NCBI RefSeq assembly: GCF_041890415.1
Contig: NZ_CP169056.1
Span: forward strand, 1,922,001-1,986,000
Direction of reading: 5' to 3'
Source: Pseudoxanthomonas koreensis_A
GTDB taxonomy: Bacteria > Pseudomonadota > Gammaproteobacteria > Xanthomonadales > Xanthomonadaceae
DNA: 64,000 bases
Shown: piece by piece, positions 38,360 to 46,892 of the stretch
Numbering within the stretch: the first letter of the stretch is position 1
How the letters are laid out: every line of letters starts with the position of its first letter
The notes under the pieces: model-generated
Told to the model about the DNA's origin: nothing
The model's input: the letters and a program-made list of their open reading frames with translations, nothing else
The model's database searches: none
Position numbers and translations under genes: made by a program

Positions 38360-39142
38360 ATGGATTCGCAAGACCCGGTTCTTTCGGATCAGCACGCACC
38401 AGTCACCAGCCACCAACAGGTGCCTCGGCACCTGGCCATCATCATGGACGGCAACGGCCGCTGGGCGCAGCGCCGGCGCCGGCCGCGCGTGGTCGGGCAC
38501 CGTGCCGGCGCGCGCGCGGTCAACCTGACCGTGGACTTCTGCCTGCAGCATGGCGTCGAGGCGCTGACCCTGTTCGCCTTCTCCAGCGAGAACTGGGGCC
38601 GGCCCGAGGAGGAAGTGGGCGCACTGATGAAGCTGTTCCTGGGCGCGCTGGAACGCGAGGTCGACGAGTTGCACCGGCGCGGGGTACGGATCCGTTTCAT
38701 CGGCGAGCGCGTGCGTTTCTCCGATGCCATCGTCAAGCGCATGGCGCTGGCCGAGGCGCAGACCGCCGGCAACGGGCGCCTGCACCTGAACGTGGCCGCC
38801 AGTTATGGCGGCCAGCAGGACATCGCCGCCGCCGCCCGCGCCCTGGCGCGCGAAGTCGCCGCCGGACGCCTGGACCCGGAACACATCGACGAGAAGGCGG
38901 TGGGCGCACACGTGGCCCTGGCCGACCTGCCGCCGCCGGACCTGTTCATCCGCACCGGCGGCGACCACCGGGTGAGCAACTTCCTGCTCTGGCAACTGGC
39001 GTATACCGAACTCTGGTTCACCGAAACGCTGTGGCCGGACGTGGACGCCGGCCTGTTGCAGCAGGCCCTGGACGACTACGCCGGACGCGAGCGCCGTTTC
39101 GGCCTGACCAGCGCGCAGATTGCCGTGGAGGCTTCCGCATGA
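38360..39142 (+). CDS. uppS: Undecaprenyl diphosphate synthase
   Basis: cis-Prenyltransferase, about 260 aa, that extends farnesyl-PP to the C55 carrier for peptidoglycan and O-antigen. IIMDGNGRWAQRR includes the catalytic Asp30; FSSENWGRP and LFIRTGGDHRVSNFLLWQ are also visible. I chose ATG 38360; ATG 38321 and GTG 38309 or 38348 are in frame and cannot be excluded. The stop overlaps the cdsA start (ATGA). Confidence 0.93.
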   Translation: MDSQDPVLSDQHAPVTSHQQVPRHLAIIMDGNGRWAQRRRRPRVVGHRAGARAVNLTVDFCLQHGVEALTLFAFSSENWGRPEEEVGALMKLFLGALEREVDELHRRGVRIRFIGERVRFSDAIVKRMALAEAQTAGNGRLHLNVAASYGGQQDIAAAARALAREVAAGRLDPEHIDEKAVGAHVALADLPPPDLFIRTGGDHRVSNFLLWQLAYTELWFTETLWPDVDAGLLQQALDDYAGRERRFGLTSAQIAVEASA

Positions 39143-40002
39143 CCCGTACCCGCGTGATTGCCGCGCTGATCATGGCGCCGGCCGCAATCGCGGCCATCCT
39201 CGTCCTGCCGACCCCGTGGATGGCCGCACTGGCTGCGGCGATCATGCTCGCCGGCCTGTGGGAATGGCTGCGCCTGGCGGGGGTGGATGACACCCTGCCG
39301 CGCACCGTGCTGCTGCTGCTGACCCTGCTGCTGATGGTCCTGCTGGTGTGGGGCTCGCGCAGCGAGGCGGGGTTCTCGCCGGTCCTGTTCCAGATCGTCA
39401 CCCTGGCCGGCCTGCTGGGCTGGGTGCTGTCGCTGCTGTGGCTGTGGCGGCCGGGCTTCGGGGCCAGCCCGGGGTGGTGGACGCGGGCGCTCAAGCTGGG
39501 CGCCGGCACCCTGGCACTGGTCGCGGCCTGGTGCGCGCTGTGCCTGATCCACTCGGACAACTTCGCCGCCCTGGGCGGCGGCGGCGACCCGCACGCGCAC
39601 CGCTGGCTGCTTGCCGCACTGGCGCTGGTCTGGGCCGCCGACACGGGCGCCTATTTCTCCGGGCGACACCTGGGCCGGCGCAAGCTGGCCCCCTCCATCA
39701 GCCCGAACAAGACCGTCGAAGGCGCGCTCGGCGGCGTGGTCGCCGGCCTGGCCGCCGCGCTGGGGTTCGGCCTGCTGGCCGGCGCCGGGATGGGCCAATT
39801 GCCGGCGCTGGCACTGGTGGCGGTGGTGGCCGTGCTGGCCTCGATCGTGGGCGACCTGGTCGAAAGCCTGCTCAAGCGCCAGGCCGGGGTGAAGGACTCC
39901 GGCGACCTGATCCCGGGCCATGGCGGCGTGCTGGACCGGATCGATGGCGTCCTCGCGGCCCTGCCCGTCTTTGCCATCGGCAAGGACATCATGGGCTTCT
40001 GA
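39139..40002 (+). CDS. cdsA: Phosphatidate cytidylyltransferase
   Basis: CdsA, 287 aa, makes CDP-diacylglycerol at the inner membrane. It has seven or more hydrophobic segments and the family signature near the C-terminus (LLKRQAGVKDSGDLIPG, then HGGVLDRIDG). The start ATG 39139 overlaps the uppS stop. It belongs to the uppS-cdsA-dxr-rseP-bamA run. Confidence 0.95.
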   Translation: MTRTRVIAALIMAPAAIAAILVLPTPWMAALAAAIMLAGLWEWLRLAGVDDTLPRTVLLLLTLLLMVLLVWGSRSEAGFSPVLFQIVTLAGLLGWVLSLLWLWRPGFGASPGWWTRALKLGAGTLALVAAWCALCLIHSDNFAALGGGGDPHAHRWLLAALALVWAADTGAYFSGRHLGRRKLAPSISPNKTVEGALGGVVAGLAAALGFGLLAGAGMGQLPALALVAVVAVLASIVGDLVESLLKRQAGVKDSGDLIPGHGGVLDRIDGVLAALPVFAIGKDIMGF

Positions 40003-40012
40003 CCGCCACGCC

Positions 40013-41212
40013 ATGCAGCCCCCCTCGGACATGCGCCAGGTCGCCGTACTCGGCGCCACCGGCTCCATCGGCACGTCGGCACTGGACGTGATCGCGCGCC
40101 ATCGCGGGCGCCTGCGCGCCAGCGTGCTGGGCGCGGGCAGCAACGCGGGCGATCTGGTCCGGCTGTGCATCGCGCACCAGCCCGACCACGCGGTGGTCGC
40201 CGACCCGGCCGCCTACCCCGCCCTGCGCGATGGCCTGCGCGAGGCCGGCCTGGCCACCCGCGCACATGCCGGGGCCGAGGCGATGGAAGCACTGGCCGCC
40301 GGCCCCGGCTGCGACACCGTGGTGGCGGCCATCGTCGGCGCGGCCGGGCTGGGATCGACCCTGGCCGCCGCGCATGCCGGCAAGCGCCTGCTGCTGGCCA
40401 ACAAGGAATCACTGGTGCTGGCCGGCGAACTGGTGATGGCCGCCGCGCGCCGGGCCGGCGCCGAAATCGTGCCGATCGACAGCGAGCACAGTGCGGTGTT
40501 CCAGTGCCTGCGCTCGTGCCGCGCCGACGGCGTGCGCCGGCTGGTGCTGACCGCATCGGGCGGCCCGTTCCGCGGCTGGGACCGTGCACGCCTGGCCCAG
40601 GTCAGCCCGGCGCAGGCGGTGGCGCACCCGAAGTGGTCGATGGGGCCGAAGATTTCAGTCGACTCGGCCACGCTGATGAACAAGGGCCTGGAGGTGATCG
40701 AGGCCTGCCACCTGTTCGGCCTGCCGCCGGCGCGCATCAGCGTGCTGGTGCATCCGCAGAGCCTGGTGCATGCGCTGGTGGAATACGTGGACGGCTCGAC
40801 CCTGGCCCAGCTTGGCCTGCCCGACATGCGCACGGCGCTGGCAGTGGGCCTGGGCTGGCCGGACCGGATCGATTCGGGCGTGGCCGGGCTGGACCTGCTG
40901 GCCCAGGGCCGGCTCGATTTCGAGGCGCCGGACCTGGAGGCGTTCCCCTGCCTGCGCCTGGCCAGCGAGGCCCTGGCCGCGGGCGGCACCGCCCCGGCGG
41001 TGCTCAACGCCGCCAACGAAGAGGCGGTTTCAGCCTTTCTTCAGGGCCGGGTGGGTTTCCTAGCCATCCCGGCCCTGGTCGAACAGAGCCTGGCCGCGCT
41101 GCCCGCAGCGCCGGCCGACTCGCTGGAGACCCTGCTGGCAGCGGATGCCGCCGCACGCCGGGATACCCGCCAGCGGATCGATGCCATGGCTTCCGGGAGC
41201 CACGGCGCATGA
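40013..41212 (+). CDS. dxr: 1-Deoxy-D-xylulose 5-phosphate reductoisomerase
   Basis: Dxr, 399 aa, makes MEP from DXP in the non-mevalonate isoprenoid pathway. The NADPH site is VLGATGSIGTSAL, and the metal-binding/catalytic region has IDSEHSAVFQ and PKWSMGPKISVDSATLMNKG. ATG 40013 is used; ATG 40031 is possible, and neither has a clear ribosome-binding site. ispF of the same pathway is also in this window at 46252-46743. Confidence 0.95.
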   Translation: MQPPSDMRQVAVLGATGSIGTSALDVIARHRGRLRASVLGAGSNAGDLVRLCIAHQPDHAVVADPAAYPALRDGLREAGLATRAHAGAEAMEALAAGPGCDTVVAAIVGAAGLGSTLAAAHAGKRLLLANKESLVLAGELVMAAARRAGAEIVPIDSEHSAVFQCLRSCRADGVRRLVLTASGGPFRGWDRARLAQVSPAQAVAHPKWSMGPKISVDSATLMNKGLEVIEACHLFGLPPARISVLVHPQSLVHALVEYVDGSTLAQLGLPDMRTALAVGLGWPDRIDSGVAGLDLLAQGRLDFEAPDLEAFPCLRLASEALAAGGTAPAVLNAANEEAVSAFLQGRVGFLAIPALVEQSLAALPAAPADSLETLLAADAAARRDTRQRIDAMASGSHGA

Positions 41213-41230
41213 ACTCCCACACGCGAATGG

Positions 41231-42601
41231 ATGCCTGTCCCCATGGGTGATTTTCTGGGTTCCATCTGGTGGCTGGCGGTCAGCCTCGGACTGCTGGTCA
41301 CCTTCCACGAGTTCGGTCACTACTGGGTCGCGCGCCGTTGCGGGGTGGACGTGCTGCGCTTTTCGGTCGGCTTCGGACGGCCGCTGTGGTCGCGCCGCAA
41401 CCGCGCCGGCACCGAGTTCGCGATCGCCGCCATCCCGCTGGGCGGTTACGTGAAAATGCTCGACGAGCGCGTGGCCGACGTGCCGGTGTCGCGCCAGGCG
41501 CATGCCTTCAACCGGCAAGGCGTATGGCGCCGGATCGCGATCGTGGCCGCCGGCCCGGCCGCCAACCTGCTGCTGTGCGTGGCCCTGCTGTGGACGATGT
41601 TCCTGGTCGGCCGCCAGGACTATGCACCGGTGGTCGGACGCAGCACCGGGATTGCGGCCGACGCCGGCTTCCAGCCCGGCGAGCGCCTGACCGAAATCGC
41701 CGGGCGCCCGGTGGCGACCTGGACCGAAGTGGCCATGGCCTTGGCCGCGCCGGCCCTGGACCGGCGCGACATCCAGGTGCGCAGCCAGGACCCGGCCGGC
41801 CGCGAGACGGAGCGCACCCTGCGCCTGTCACGGCTGCCCGACGGCCTGGACGAGCGCCGCATCCCCGAACAGGCCGGCTTCGTCTGGGGCTTCCTGCTGA
41901 CCCCGGCGCGGATCGACAGCGTGCGCGAGGATGGCCCCGCGGCCGGCGTGCTGCAGCCAGGCGACCTGATCCTGGCCATCGACGGCCAACGGGTGGATGC
42001 GGCCGACCGGGTGTCCCCGCTGGTGCAGGCGCTGGGCGCGCAAGGTGGCCCGGGCATGGTCGAGGTCGAGCGCGACGGCGAGCGCCTGGCGCTCGAACTG
42101 CAGCCGCGGCCCAGTACCGACCCGCGGCGCACCGGCAGCTGGGAGCTGGGCATCGCCATGGCCGCCCCGCAGTTGCCCGAATACGACGCGGTGCAGCGCT
42201 TTGGCCCGCTGGACGCAGTCCCGGCCGCGCTGCGCGAGACCGGGCGCCTGACCAGCGATTCGCTGGGGATGATGCGGCGGATGCTGACCGGCGATGCGTC
42301 GGTGAGGAACCTGTCGGGCCCGGTGACGATTGCGCGTGCGGCCAACGCCTCGGCCTCGCGCGGGGCCGACTGGTTCCTCTACTTCCTGGCCCTGCTGTCG
42401 CTGAGCCTGGCGATCATCAACCTGTTGCCGATCCCGATCTTGGACGGCGGTCACCTGCTGTATTACCTTATAGAGTTGGTCAAGGGCAGCCCGCTGAGCG
42501 AGCGCGCCATGGCTGCCGGGCAGTACGTCGGCCTGGCATTGCTGGCCGGGCTGATGGGACTGGCCTTCTACAACGACATACTGGGCTTGATGCCGCGATG
42601 A
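41231..42601 (+). CDS. rseP: Site-2 protease RseP
   Basis: RseP, 456 aa, an inner-membrane zinc metalloprotease that cleaves anti-sigma-E to trigger the envelope stress response. The zinc motif is HEFGH at residues 26-30, two PDZ-like domains follow, and the third metal ligand is in NLLPIPILDGGHLLYY. ATG 41231 and ATG 41243 are both possible; the second gives a length closer to the E. coli N-terminus. The stop is 62 bp before bamA. Confidence 0.95.
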   Translation: MPVPMGDFLGSIWWLAVSLGLLVTFHEFGHYWVARRCGVDVLRFSVGFGRPLWSRRNRAGTEFAIAAIPLGGYVKMLDERVADVPVSRQAHAFNRQGVWRRIAIVAAGPAANLLLCVALLWTMFLVGRQDYAPVVGRSTGIAADAGFQPGERLTEIAGRPVATWTEVAMALAAPALDRRDIQVRSQDPAGRETERTLRLSRLPDGLDERRIPEQAGFVWGFLLTPARIDSVREDGPAAGVLQPGDLILAIDGQRVDAADRVSPLVQALGAQGGPGMVEVERDGERLALELQPRPSTDPRRTGSWELGIAMAAPQLPEYDAVQRFGPLDAVPAALRETGRLTSDSLGMMRRMLTGDASVRNLSGPVTIARAANASASRGADWFLYFLALLSLSLAIINLLPIPILDGGHLLYYLIELVKGSPLSERAMAAGQYVGLALLAGLMGLAFYNDILGLMPR

Positions 42602-42663
42602 CAGACACTGCTTCCGGCTCCCAGCCGCGACACCTGCCCCGACGTACCTCCACCGGATGTGAC

Positions 42664-45084
42664 ATGACGCGATTTCCCGTTCGCCGCCTGCTGGCCCTCG
42701 CCCTCGCTTCGTCCCTGAGCCTGCCGGCGCTGGCGCAGGCGGCAGAGCCATTCACCGTGCGCGACATCCGCATCGACGGCCTGCAACGCATCGCCGCCGG
42801 CACCGTGTATACCTACCTGCCGGTCGAGCGGGGCGAGACCCTGGACCAGGCCGGCGCCGGCGACACCATCCGCGCCCTGTACCACACCGGCTTCTTCGAA
42901 GACGTGCGCCTGGACCGCCAGGGCGACATCCTGGTGGTCACCGTGGTCGAGCGCCCTGCGATCAACAAGCTCACCCTGGAAGGCAACAAGGACATCAAGA
43001 GCGAGGACCTGCTCAAGGGCCTGGAGGACATCGGCCTGTCCGAAGGCGAAACCTTCGACCGCCTTGCGCTGGACCGCGTCACCCAGGAACTGCACCGCCA
43101 GTACAACAACCGCGGCAAGTACAACGTCACCATCACCCCCACGGTCAGCCCGCTGAACCGCAACCGGGTCGACGTGACCATCACCGTCAAGGAAGGCAAG
43201 GCGGCCAAGATCCGCCACGTCAACCTGATCGGCACCGACAGCTTCGAGAGCGAGGACATCCAGGAAGCCTGGGAATCGCGCGAGAGTTCCTGGCTGTCGT
43301 GGTACCGGCGCGACGACCAGTACTCCAAGGAAAAGCTCTCCGGCGACATGGAGAAGCTCAACTCCTGGTACCTGGACCGCGGCTACATCGACTTCAACAT
43401 CGACTCCACCCAAGTCTCGATCAGCCCCGAGAAGCGGGAGATGTACGTCACCGCCAGCGTCACCGAGGGCGAGATCTACAAGATCTCGGACATCAAGGTC
43501 ACCGGCGACACCATCCTGCCGCAGGAGCAGGTCGAGCGCATGGTCATCCCCAAGGTCGGCGACACGTTCTCGCGTGCGCTGCTGGAACTGACCTCCGACG
43601 GCATCACCAACACCCTGAGCAACATCGGCTACGCCTTCGCCCGGGTAAGCCCGCTGCCCACACCCAACCGCGAAGACCGCACCGTGGCGATCAACCTGCA
43701 GGTGATGCCCGGCCCGCGCGTGAACGTGCGCCGGATCCTGTTCAAGGGCAACACCCGCACCTCCGACGAGGTGCTGCGCCGGGAGATGCGCCAGTTCGAG
43801 AACAGCTGGTACTCGCAGGCGGCCATCGACCGCTCCAAGGTACGCCTGCAACGCCTGGGCTACTTCGAGACGGTGGAGGTGGAAACGCCCGCCGTGCCCG
43901 GCACCGGCGACCAGGTGGACGTGGTCTACAACGTCAAGGAAACCAACTCCGGCAGCTTCATGTTCGGCGTCGGCTACTCGCAGCTTGGCGGCATGACCAC
44001 CACCGTGCAGCTGTCGCAGGCCAACTTCCTGGGCGGCGGCAACCGGGTGGCGGTGGAGGCCCAGCGCAGCGATTACCTGCAGCGCTACGCGTTCTCCTAC
44101 ATCAACCCGTTCTTCACCGATGAAGGCATGTCGCTGGGCTACAACCTGTGGTGGCGCGAGCTGGACTACTCGGACTTCAACACCGCCCAGTACAACAGCA
44201 CCAATGCCGCCGCGCAGGCGGTGCTGGGCCTGCCGATCACCGAGAACAGCACCGTCTCGATGCTGTTCGGCATCGACTCCAACCAGATCCAGACCTACTC
44301 CGGCTACACCCCGGAGGTGATCGTCAACTATGTGCACGCCATCGGCCGGCGCACCTTCCACGCCTGGCGCACCGAGGTGGGCTGGGCGCGCGACACCCGC
44401 AACGACTTCTTCATGCCCACCCGCGGCACGTACCAGCGCGTGGGCCTGGAAACCACCCTGCCCGGCTCGACGGTCGAGTACTTCAAGCTCAACTATGAAG
44501 TTTCCAAGTACTGGCGGCTGAGCCCGGCGTTCGTGCTGCGCACCGGCCTGGACCTGGGTTACGGCGACAGCTATGGCAACGACATCGTCCGCAACATCTG
44601 CTGGACCCGCCCGACCGTGGAAAACCCCACCCCCGGCGCCAGCGACCCGTGCCTGACCGATTCCCCGGACTACGCGCGCACGCTCACCGCCTCGGGCCTG
44701 CCGTTCTTCGAGAACTTCTACGCCGGTGGTACCCGCTCGGTGCGCGGCTTCCGCGACAACACCCTGGGCCCGCGCTCGGAAGTGCTGGGCGGCTACCGTG
44801 GTCAGCCGCTGGGTGGTTCGCTCAAGACCGTCGGCCAGATCGAGATGCTGTTCCCGAAGCTGTTCGACACCAGGGCCGCACGGGTGTCGACCTTCATCGA
44901 TTTCGGCAACGTCTACGACAGCACCGACAACTTCGACGCGGGCGAGTTGCGCGCGTCGGCCGGCGTGGCCCTGCTGTGGCGTGCACCGATGGGCCCGATC
45001 TCGATCAGCTACGCCTATCCGTTCAAGAAGAAGGAAGGCGACGAGATCGAGCGCCTGCAGTTCTCGTTCGGCGGCAGCTTCTGA
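42664..45084 (+). CDS. bamA: Outer-membrane assembly factor BamA
   Basis: BamA, 806 aa, the Omp85 core that inserts beta-barrel proteins into the outer membrane. The signal peptide ends near LPALAQA, five POTRA domains begin with FTVRDIRIDGLQRI, and the 16-stranded barrel carries the VRGF motif of loop 6 (RSVRGFRDNTLGPR) and the aromatic C-terminal FSFGGSF. ATG 42664 matches the signal peptide; an earlier ATG at 42598 overlaps the rseP stop but lengthens the leader by 22 residues. In contrast to most relatives, skp and lpxD do not follow. Confidence 0.97.
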   Translation: MTRFPVRRLLALALASSLSLPALAQAAEPFTVRDIRIDGLQRIAAGTVYTYLPVERGETLDQAGAGDTIRALYHTGFFEDVRLDRQGDILVVTVVERPAINKLTLEGNKDIKSEDLLKGLEDIGLSEGETFDRLALDRVTQELHRQYNNRGKYNVTITPTVSPLNRNRVDVTITVKEGKAAKIRHVNLIGTDSFESEDIQEAWESRESSWLSWYRRDDQYSKEKLSGDMEKLNSWYLDRGYIDFNIDSTQVSISPEKREMYVTASVTEGEIYKISDIKVTGDTILPQEQVERMVIPKVGDTFSRALLELTSDGITNTLSNIGYAFARVSPLPTPNREDRTVAINLQVMPGPRVNVRRILFKGNTRTSDEVLRREMRQFENSWYSQAAIDRSKVRLQRLGYFETVEVETPAVPGTGDQVDVVYNVKETNSGSFMFGVGYSQLGGMTTTVQLSQANFLGGGNRVAVEAQRSDYLQRYAFSYINPFFTDEGMSLGYNLWWRELDYSDFNTAQYNSTNAAAQAVLGLPITENSTVSMLFGIDSNQIQTYSGYTPEVIVNYVHAIGRRTFHAWRTEVGWARDTRNDFFMPTRGTYQRVGLETTLPGSTVEYFKLNYEVSKYWRLSPAFVLRTGLDLGYGDSYGNDIVRNICWTRPTVENPTPGASDPCLTDSPDYARTLTASGLPFFENFYAGGTRSVRGFRDNTLGPRSEVLGGYRGQPLGGSLKTVGQIEMLFPKLFDTRAARVSTFIDFGNVYDSTDNFDAGELRASAGVALLWRAPMGPISISYAYPFKKKEGDEIERLQFSFGGSF

Positions 45085-45108
45085 CCACCGCTGCTGCACC
45101 TGCATGCA

Positions 45109-45143
45109 CGAAGAAGGCGCCCAACCGGGCGCCTTCTTCGTTT
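45109..45143 (+). terminator. Terminator between bamA and truD
   Basis: A 14-bp perfect stem, CGAAGAAGGCGCCC/GGGCGCCTTCTTCG, with loop AACC is followed by TTT, 24 bp after the bamA stop. The short T-run is weak on the plus strand. It may also act for the convergent truD. Confidence 0.75.
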
Positions 45144-45205
45144 AGCCGCACCGTATCGCCCGTGCACCGCCACGCGCGCCCACGCCGGCCGGCGCGTCGT
45201 GGGCG

Positions 45206-46255
45206 CTACGCTGCCCCGGCAGCGGCGTCGACGATCCCGCCCAGTTGCTGCAGCACTGCCGTGGCATAACTGCCCGGGGGCAGGCTGAAGGACAGCACCA
45301 GCACATCGGCCGCTTCCCATTGCCAGGTGAACCCGCCTGGCCGGACCCGCAGCGCGCGGCGCTCCTGTTCCAGCCCGGCCCGCTCCAGCCCGTCACGCAG
45401 CGCAAGCGACTCGGGCTCGGCCAGTGCCGCCAGTTCCAGCTCGGCGCAGGCGCCCTCGCTGCGCAGGCCGCCGCGCCCCCACAACGGGCCGCTGGGATGG
45501 ATGTCGCCGGCCTGCAGCCGCGCCTGCAACGCCTCGCTCCACGGCTCGGGCCCGAACACGCTGCGGCTGCCCGACAGCGCCCAGACTTCGCCCTCCATGC
45601 CGTGCGCCCAGTTGCCGGCGGCCACGCGCGCGGCCAGCACCCGGTTGAACAGCGCCGAGCGCGCCGCCGACAGCAGCAGCGAGCGCTGCTCGCGGCCGAT
45701 CCGCCTGCCGCGCCCGGCCTGGGCGAACATCGCCAGCGCCTTGTGCACGTTGCCTCCGCCATGGCCGAAGCGCTGTTCGCCGAAGGCATTGGGCACGCCT
45801 TGCGCGGCCATCGCCGCCAGCCGCGCCTCCACCGCATCGTGCGCGCCCTCGACCTGGCGCAGGGTCAGCACGAAGCGGTTGCCGGCCAGGGCCCCGCGCG
45901 GCAGCTTGCGGCGGTGCCGGGACTGGGCCAGTACGCGCAGGCCTTCCTGTTCCAGTGTCGCGATCTCCGGCGCTTCGCGGCCCGGCAACTGCACGCTGAA
46001 CCGCTGCCGGGTCACCGCGTGCCGGTCCTTCATCCCGGCATAGCCCACGGCGTGTTCCGGCACCGCCGCCCAGCGCGCGATCGCGCGTGCGACGAAGGCC
46101 GTGTTCATGCCGCGCTTCTCCACGGTGAGCAGCACGTGCTCGCCATCGCCGCTGGGCTCGAAGCCGTCCAGTTCCTCGACCTGGAAATCCTCCACGCCGG
46201 TGCGGATCCGCGCCGTCAGCACCGGTGCACCGAACGCCTGCGCAGGCGGGCTCAC
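45206..46255 (-). CDS. truD: tRNA pseudouridine(13) synthase
   Basis: TruD, 349 aa. The catalytic Asp77 is in GYAGMKDRHAVTRQ, followed by NRFVLTLR and the GGNVHKALAMF region. GTG 46255 overlaps the ispF TGA (GTGA) and removes 58 spurious upstream residues of the open frame. ispF and truD therefore look coupled; surE, a frequent downstream partner, is absent here. Confidence 0.94.
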   Translation of the reverse strand: MSPPAQAFGAPVLTARIRTGVEDFQVEELDGFEPSGDGEHVLLTVEKRGMNTAFVARAIARWAAVPEHAVGYAGMKDRHAVTRQRFSVQLPGREAPEIATLEQEGLRVLAQSRHRRKLPRGALAGNRFVLTLRQVEGAHDAVEARLAAMAAQGVPNAFGEQRFGHGGGNVHKALAMFAQAGRGRRIGREQRSLLLSAARSALFNRVLAARVAAGNWAHGMEGEVWALSGSRSVFGPEPWSEALQARLQAGDIHPSGPLWGRGGLRSEGACAELELAALAEPESLALRDGLERAGLEQERRALRVRPGGFTWQWEAADVLVLSFSLPPGSYATAVLQQLGGIVDAAAGAA

Positions 46256-46743
46256 GCGCGCACCATCAGCGCCACGGCCTGCGCGGCGATGCCTTCGCCG
46301 CGACCGGTGAAGCCAAGTTTCTCGCTGGTGGTGGCCTTGACGCTGATCGCATCGACATCCACCCCGCACGCCTGCGCGATGCGCTCGCGCATGGCCAGCA
46401 CATGCGGGCCGACCCTGGGCTGCTCGCACACCACCGTCGCATCCGCATTGCCGAGCCGCCAGCCCCGCGCGGCCGCCAGGCCGATGCAGTGGCGCAACAG
46501 TTCGGCACTGTCGGCGCCCTTCCAGCGCGCATCGCTGGGCGGGAAATGCACGCCGATGTCGCCCAATGCCAGCGCCCCCAGGATCGCGTCGCTCAAGGCG
46601 TGCAGGACCACGTCGCCGTCGCTGTGCGCCACCACCCCGCAGCCGTGCGGCACCCGCACGCCGCCCAGCATGATGTGGTCGCCCGGGCCGAACACGTGGA
46701 CGTCGAATCCCTGGCCGATGCGGAAGGGGGGGATGTCAGCCAT
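46252..46743 (-). CDS. ispF: 2-C-Methyl-D-erythritol 2,4-cyclodiphosphate synthase
   Basis: IspF, 163 aa, converts CDP-ME 2-phosphate to MEcPP in the MEP pathway. The zinc and substrate residues lie in GQGFDVHVF (Asp14, His16) and VVAHSDGDVVLHALSDAILG. ATG 46743 has GGAGG six bases upstream. ispD, usually next to ispF, is not in this window, while dxr of the same pathway is near bamA. Confidence 0.96.
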   Translation of the reverse strand: MADIPPFRIGQGFDVHVFGPGDHIMLGGVRVPHGCGVVAHSDGDVVLHALSDAILGALALGDIGVHFPPSDARWKGADSAELLRHCIGLAAARGWRLGNADATVVCEQPRVGPHVLAMRERIAQACGVDVDAISVKATTSEKLGFTGRGEGIAAQAVALMVRA

Positions 46744-46892
46744 GGATGCCTCCGGGTGGAACCGTTGACGGCCTCGTTGGCCGCACCGCTATTGTGCCGC
46801 AGGCGACGGCACCGGACCGCCCCGGCGCGGCGCACATCCGGCGCCGGACGCGGTGCCGGGATGCTGCGCCGGTGGTCAACGCCGCCTGCCGG

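Noticed and set aside
41269..45084. Giant fusion of rseP and bamA (1271 aa)
   Set aside because: The first part is rseP read in another frame; the two genes are separate, with a signal peptide at the bamA start.
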